A stretch of 64,000 nt of DNA, taken from NCBI GenBank assembly GCA_020633335.1, contig JACKDU010000002.1, positions 124,001 through 188,000 on the forward strand, in the 5' to 3' direction. Position 1 is the stretch's first letter; each line of letters starts with the position of its first letter. Below are positions 61,733 through 64,000 of this stretch, in pieces. The position numbers and the translations under genes are program-made. The stretch comes from Myxococcales bacterium (GTDB lineage Bacteria; Myxococcota_A; Polyangia; Nannocystales; Nannocystaceae). Under the pieces are notes generated by a model that saw nothing but the letters and a program-made list of their open reading frames with translations, had not been told where the DNA came from and made no database searches.

Positions 61733-62125
61733 ATGGATCCGCGGATGGAGCACCGGATCCGGACCAACCCGATCTTCGCGATCTTCCTGGTGGCCGCGAG
61801 CGCCTTCATCCTCGGGGTCTCGGCGCTCACCGGGCCCTCGGTCAACACGATCACTGGCGTCGTCCTCCTGGTCCTCGGGATCCTCCAGCTCAGCCGACCG
61901 CTCATCGTCGTCACCGAGGGCGAGATCCAATTCCGCAACCTCCTCGGGATGACCCTGCGGCGGGTCCCCTACACCCTCGACAACCTCGACGTCAGCGACG
62001 AGCTCCCGAAGATCGACGGCCAGCCGGTCAAGGGCTTCTCGACGTGGGCCCTCGACGGCAAGGCGCTCGCCGGCTTCCGCGAGGAGATCCTCAGCCGCCA
62101 GGCGAGCCGCGACCCCCAGCCCTGA
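61733..62125 (+). CDS. Small two-helix membrane protein
   Basis: 130 residues from ATG 61733 (ATG 61745 also possible). Two hydrophobic helices, 'IFAIFLVAASAFILGVSAL' and 'NTITGVVLLVLGILQLSRPL', are followed by a soluble part (VVTEGEIQFRNLLGMTLRRV ... GFREEILSRQAS) with alternating beta-type residues. It resembles bacterial PH-domain-like/YcxB-type small proteins only loosely. Function unknown. Upstream lies a 211-bp gap with a variant TGTCC...GGACA repeat. Confidence 0.65.
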   Translation: MDPRMEHRIRTNPIFAIFLVAASAFILGVSALTGPSVNTITGVVLLVLGILQLSRPLIVVTEGEIQFRNLLGMTLRRVPYTLDNLDVSDELPKIDGQPVKGFSTWALDGKALAGFREEILSRQASRDPQP

Positions 62126-62260
62126 GCCGGCGGCGCGTTCACGGCCCTGCGCCGAGCTTCGGAAATTTCGACGACCTCCGGAACCTCGGCCGCGGGCCGC
62201 TGTCTTGGCCGCCAGAGGGGCTGGGGAGGCGCTCGCGGTGCGCGGGCGACCCGGGGCCCC

Positions 62261-62266
62261 AGGAGG
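62261..62266 (+). promoter_or_regulatory. Shine-Dalgarno that sets the start at 62274
   Basis: AGGAGG 7 bases before ATG 62274; the open frame extends upstream to 62205 but without a ribosome site. Confidence 0.8.
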
Positions 62267-62273
62267 TCTTGTC

Positions 62274-62663
62274 ATGCGCCGTGCCATCACTGCGGCGCCG
62301 TGGGTGCTCTTCGCCTGCGGTGTCCTCGTCGCTCATTTCGCCCCGTCGCCGGTCGCCGCCGCGCCGTCGTCCGCGGCCGCGCCGGTCGCCGCCTCCGACG
62401 CGGAGTGCGTCGACGTCGAGGCCCAGCCCGGGGGCTCCGGCATGGCCATCCGGATCCACAACGGCTGCACCTACGACGTCCGCTGCGAGGTCTCCTGGAG
62501 CGTCCGCTGCGAGGGCGACGACGCGGTCAAGGCGAGCAAGCGCCACAACTTCGACCTCACCAGCGGCGGCGACCGCCACCTCCTCGCCTCCGGCGAGGCC
62601 TGCGGCGACGCGATCTGGGAGATCGGCGACGAGGCCTGGGAGTGCGTCCAGCAGCGGCGCTAG
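62274..62663 (+). CDS. Small secreted protein, Cys-containing
   Basis: 129 residues from ATG 62274. Signal peptide with core AAPWVLFACGVLVAHFAPSPVAA. The mature part (about 100 residues) has six cysteines ('CVDVEAQPGGSGMAIRIHNG', 'CTYDVRCEVSWSVRCEG', 'CGDAIWEIGDEAWECV') and beta-strand alternation, consistent with a small disulphide-stabilised beta-sandwich domain. No family recognised. A perfect 8-bp TGTC-N6-GACA hairpin begins 17 bases after the stop. Confidence 0.7.
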   Translation: MRRAITAAPWVLFACGVLVAHFAPSPVAAAPSSAAAPVAASDAECVDVEAQPGGSGMAIRIHNGCTYDVRCEVSWSVRCEGDDAVKASKRHNFDLTSGGDRHLLASGEACGDAIWEIGDEAWECVQQRR

Positions 62664-62679
62664 CCGGCGCGCGCTGGAT

Positions 62680-62701
62680 ATCCTGTCTATCAGGACAGGA
62701 T
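62680..62701 (+). terminator. TGTC-N6-GACA hairpin
   Basis: ATCCTGTC (62680-62687), TATCAG, GACAGGAT (62694-62701): 8-bp perfect stem, 17 bases after the small secreted protein stop, between convergent genes. Confidence 0.65.
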
Positions 62702-62754
62702 GTCTGATCGGCCAGCCGTGTCGTCACCGGAGGCCTGGCCGGCCTGAGCGCCGC

Positions 62755-63078
62755 TCAGCGGGCGCGGCGGCGGAGGCCGACGAGGCCGACGAGGAGGAGC
62801 CCGAGCGCCGACGAAGAGCCGCCGATCGAGCAGCCCGACTTCTTCTCGGTGTCGTCGCCGGTGGTCGCCGAGCCCTCGCTCGTCGCCGCGCTGGTGGACG
62901 AGCTCGAGCTCGAGGAGCCAGAGCTCGAGCTCGAGCTCGAGTCGCTGGTGGACGATGAGCTCGCGCTCGACGTCGAGGTGGTGTCGGGGACGACGTCGGC
63001 CCGCGCCGAGGTGACGCCGAGGACCAGGAGCGGCGCGCTGAGGGCCGCGATCTGGAGGGAGCGGGAGAGTCCGTGCAT
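62755..63078 (-). CDS. Tiny MYXO-CTERM-like protein with Ser/Thr linker
   Basis: 107 residues. Signal peptide MHGLSRSLQIAALSAPLLVLG ends near ARADVVPDT; then a 45-residue Ser/Thr linker with no fold, then the sorting-like tail: GCS, a hydrophobic helix (ALGLLLVGLVGL) and RRRAR. This Gly-Cys-helix-Arg layout is that of MYXO-CTERM tails, which are processed and attached in the outer membrane in myxobacteria. Nothing but signal, linker and tail is present, so the protein may be a surface spacer or coat component. A related protein follows at 63147. Confidence 0.75.
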   Translation of the reverse strand: MHGLSRSLQIAALSAPLLVLGVTSARADVVPDTTSTSSASSSSTSDSSSSSSSGSSSSSSSTSAATSEGSATTGDDTEKKSGCSIGGSSSALGLLLVGLVGLRRRAR

Positions 63079-63146
63079 GGCCTCACTTATCCCACGGGGA
63101 GGCCGGAAATTGGTCGTAGCGCGCCCGCCGCCGGGACCGCAGGCCT

Positions 63147-63356
63147 TCAGCGCCGCCGCCCGAGGCCGAGCCCCAGCGCCAGGAGGACGAGCCCCCCGAC
63201 CCCGACGTCCCCGGCGATCGAGCAGCCGTCGTCCTTCTTCGAATCGCCGTCGCTATCGCTGGCCGTGTCGGGCGCGACGTCCGCGTGGGCGAGCGCCGGC
63301 GCGGCGAGCCCCGCGAGGAGGAGGGAGGCGAGGACGAGACGAGCGTTGCGGACCAT
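63147..63356 (-). CDS. Tiny MYXO-CTERM-like protein
   Basis: 69 residues. Signal peptide MVRNARLVLASLLLAGLAAP cleaved before ADVAPDT, a 20-residue acidic linker (ASDSDGDSKKDDG), then GCS, the helix 'VGVGGLVLLALGLGLG' and RRR. It shares the ADVxPDT start and GCSI tail with its neighbour at 62755, so the two are probably duplicated genes of different linker length. Function unknown. Confidence 0.75.
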   Translation of the reverse strand: MVRNARLVLASLLLAGLAAPALAHADVAPDTASDSDGDSKKDDGCSIAGDVGVGGLVLLALGLGLGRRR

Positions 63357-63409
63357 CGCCGTCAGGATCGCCGACGGCGAGGTCGCTGACGAGATCGATG
63401 ATCGCTCGC

Positions 63410-63925
63410 TCAGATCCCGAGGAGGTCCGCGTAGGCGACCGCGATCCGATCGCCCTCGGCGACCGCCATCGCCTCGCAGAGCCGGACCAGCGAGTCGGCC
63501 GACGCGGCCTCGTCCTCGCCCGGCCGCTCGCCCAGGACCGCCTCGAACTCGAGGCAGGAGCCGAGGCCGACGACCTCGTCGAGGTGGATCCGGACGTTGC
63601 GCCAGAGGAGGATCTCGCGGACCTTGACGACCTCGCCGCGGATCCCGAGGGTCGCGGCCAGGGCCTCCCGGAGGCCCGCCGGATCGCCGATCTCGACCAG
63701 GGTGTAGCGGCTTCGGCGGGCCTCGCTGCGGTCGCTGCGGTGGTAGCCGATCAGCCAGGCGCGCTCGCCCTCGATCTCGCGGAGCTTGAGGCGACCGGAG
63801 GCGCTGTGGAAGAAGGTGTCGCGCTGACGCTCGAGGCCGGCCGGCGCCGCGCCGAGGGCGAGCGCGCCCGCGCGGGCGGCCGCGCGATCCGGGCAGCGGG
63901 CCTTGATCTCGAGGTTGGCCCTCAC
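63410..63925 (-). CDS. CYTH-domain protein (class IV adenylate cyclase/ThTPase-like)
   Basis: 171 residues from GTG 63925. CYTH fold markers: 'NLEIKARCPD' (ExExK variant: E-x-K-A-R) at the N-terminus, 'QRDTFFHSASGRLKLREIEGERAWLIGY' abbreviated as DTFFHSASGRLKLRE (first tunnel strands), RSRYTLVEI, 'WRNVRIHLDEVVGLGSCLEFEAVL' in part. The substrate of this superfamily is a triphosphate (ATP, thiamine triphosphate, inorganic triphosphate); which one here is unknown. Its start overlaps the stop of the upstream gene by GTGA. Confidence 0.88.
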   Translation of the reverse strand: MRANLEIKARCPDRAAARAGALALGAAPAGLERQRDTFFHSASGRLKLREIEGERAWLIGYHRSDRSEARRSRYTLVEIGDPAGLREALAATLGIRGEVVKVREILLWRNVRIHLDEVVGLGSCLEFEAVLGERPGEDEAASADSLVRLCEAMAVAEGDRIAVAYADLLGI

Positions 63926-64000
63926 GCCCGCCCCCGCCCCTCGCCCGCGCCCGCGCCCGCCTTCGCGCGGACCGTCGCGGTCTTCTTCGCCGCGCTCGCC
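63922..64000 (-). CDS. C-terminal end of a gene extending beyond the window
   Basis: Only the last 25 codons are visible: a Lys/Ala/Gly-rich tail (ASAAKKTATVRAKAGAGAGE...) ending in TGA, which overlaps the GTG start of the CYTH gene by four bases. Such Ala/Lys-rich tails occur on histone H1-like and DNA-binding proteins, but the gene cannot be identified. Confidence 0.4.
   Translation of the reverse strand, partial: ASAAKKTATVRAKAGAGAGEGRGRA

Overview
The window looks like a chromosomal segment of a myxobacterium, most likely of the Nannocystis/Plesiocystis/Enhygromyxa branch. Reasons: very high GC with C or G at nearly every third codon position; more than a dozen secreted lipoproteins whose lipid-anchor Cys is followed by a Ser/Thr/Gly/Asp-rich linker; Cys-rich repeat and beta-propeller surface lipoproteins; two tiny proteins ending in a MYXO-CTERM-like tail (GCS, hydrophobic helix, Arg cluster); and eukaryote-like Ser/Thr kinases, one with tetratricopeptide repeats. 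This placement is inference; no rRNA or other phylogenetic marker is present. No tRNA, rRNA, CRISPR array, IS transposase, prophage or replication origin was seen.

Layout. 1-4.2 kb: two divergent neutral-ceramidase-like lipoproteins and a HupE/UreJ-like membrane protein, then a 143-bp inverted-repeat element. 4.3-10.5 kb: Tat-exported M24 peptidase, PLP decarboxylase, hybrid histidine kinase, short-chain dehydrogenase. 10.6-15.2 kb: pectin-acetylesterase-like lipoprotein and small unknown secreted proteins. 15.2-19.6 kb: RND efflux pump with its adaptor. 19.7-24.8 kb: GIDE-domain protein, Ser/Thr kinase, beta-propeller lipoprotein, Fur-family regulator, Cys-rich lipoprotein. 24.8-29.1 kb: ferritin-like lipoprotein, adenosine deaminase, and a three-gene operon with a DHH-like protein. 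29.3-39.6 kb: large surface lipoproteins (two FG-GAP/VCBS paralogues and a DUF4215/propeller protein) with small cytosolic genes and a dienelactone hydrolase. 39.7-47.4 kb: Uma2-type protein, an unknown 697-residue protein with a coupled partner, aldo/keto reductase, class IV aminotransferase, dolichol-phosphate-mannose-synthase-like glycosyltransferase, PilZ protein. 47.4-53.1 kb: unknown lipoproteins, a DUF721/DciA-like protein, a sodium:alanine symporter. 53.1-55.1 kb: a two-gene ATPase + TOPRIM-like cassette with different codon use, a good candidate defence module. 55.2-60.6 kb: kinase-TPR protein, phosphopantetheinyl transferase, ferrochelatase, DUF1971 protein. 60.6-64 kb: Cys-rich lipoprotein, small envelope proteins, CYTH protein.

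Two window-wide observations stand out. First, a hairpin family with the core TGTC-N6-GACA occurs 11 times, always between genes and usually within 40 bases after a stop codon, which suggests a lineage-specific terminator or 3'-end element. Second, at least eight apparent single-base frameshifts interrupt otherwise well-conserved genes at GC-rich runs; most are better explained by sequencing or assembly error than by gene decay, so these genes are given as single CDS spans.

No gap between genes exceeds 300 bases. Apart from the hairpins and repeats listed, nothing recognisable was found in the gaps.
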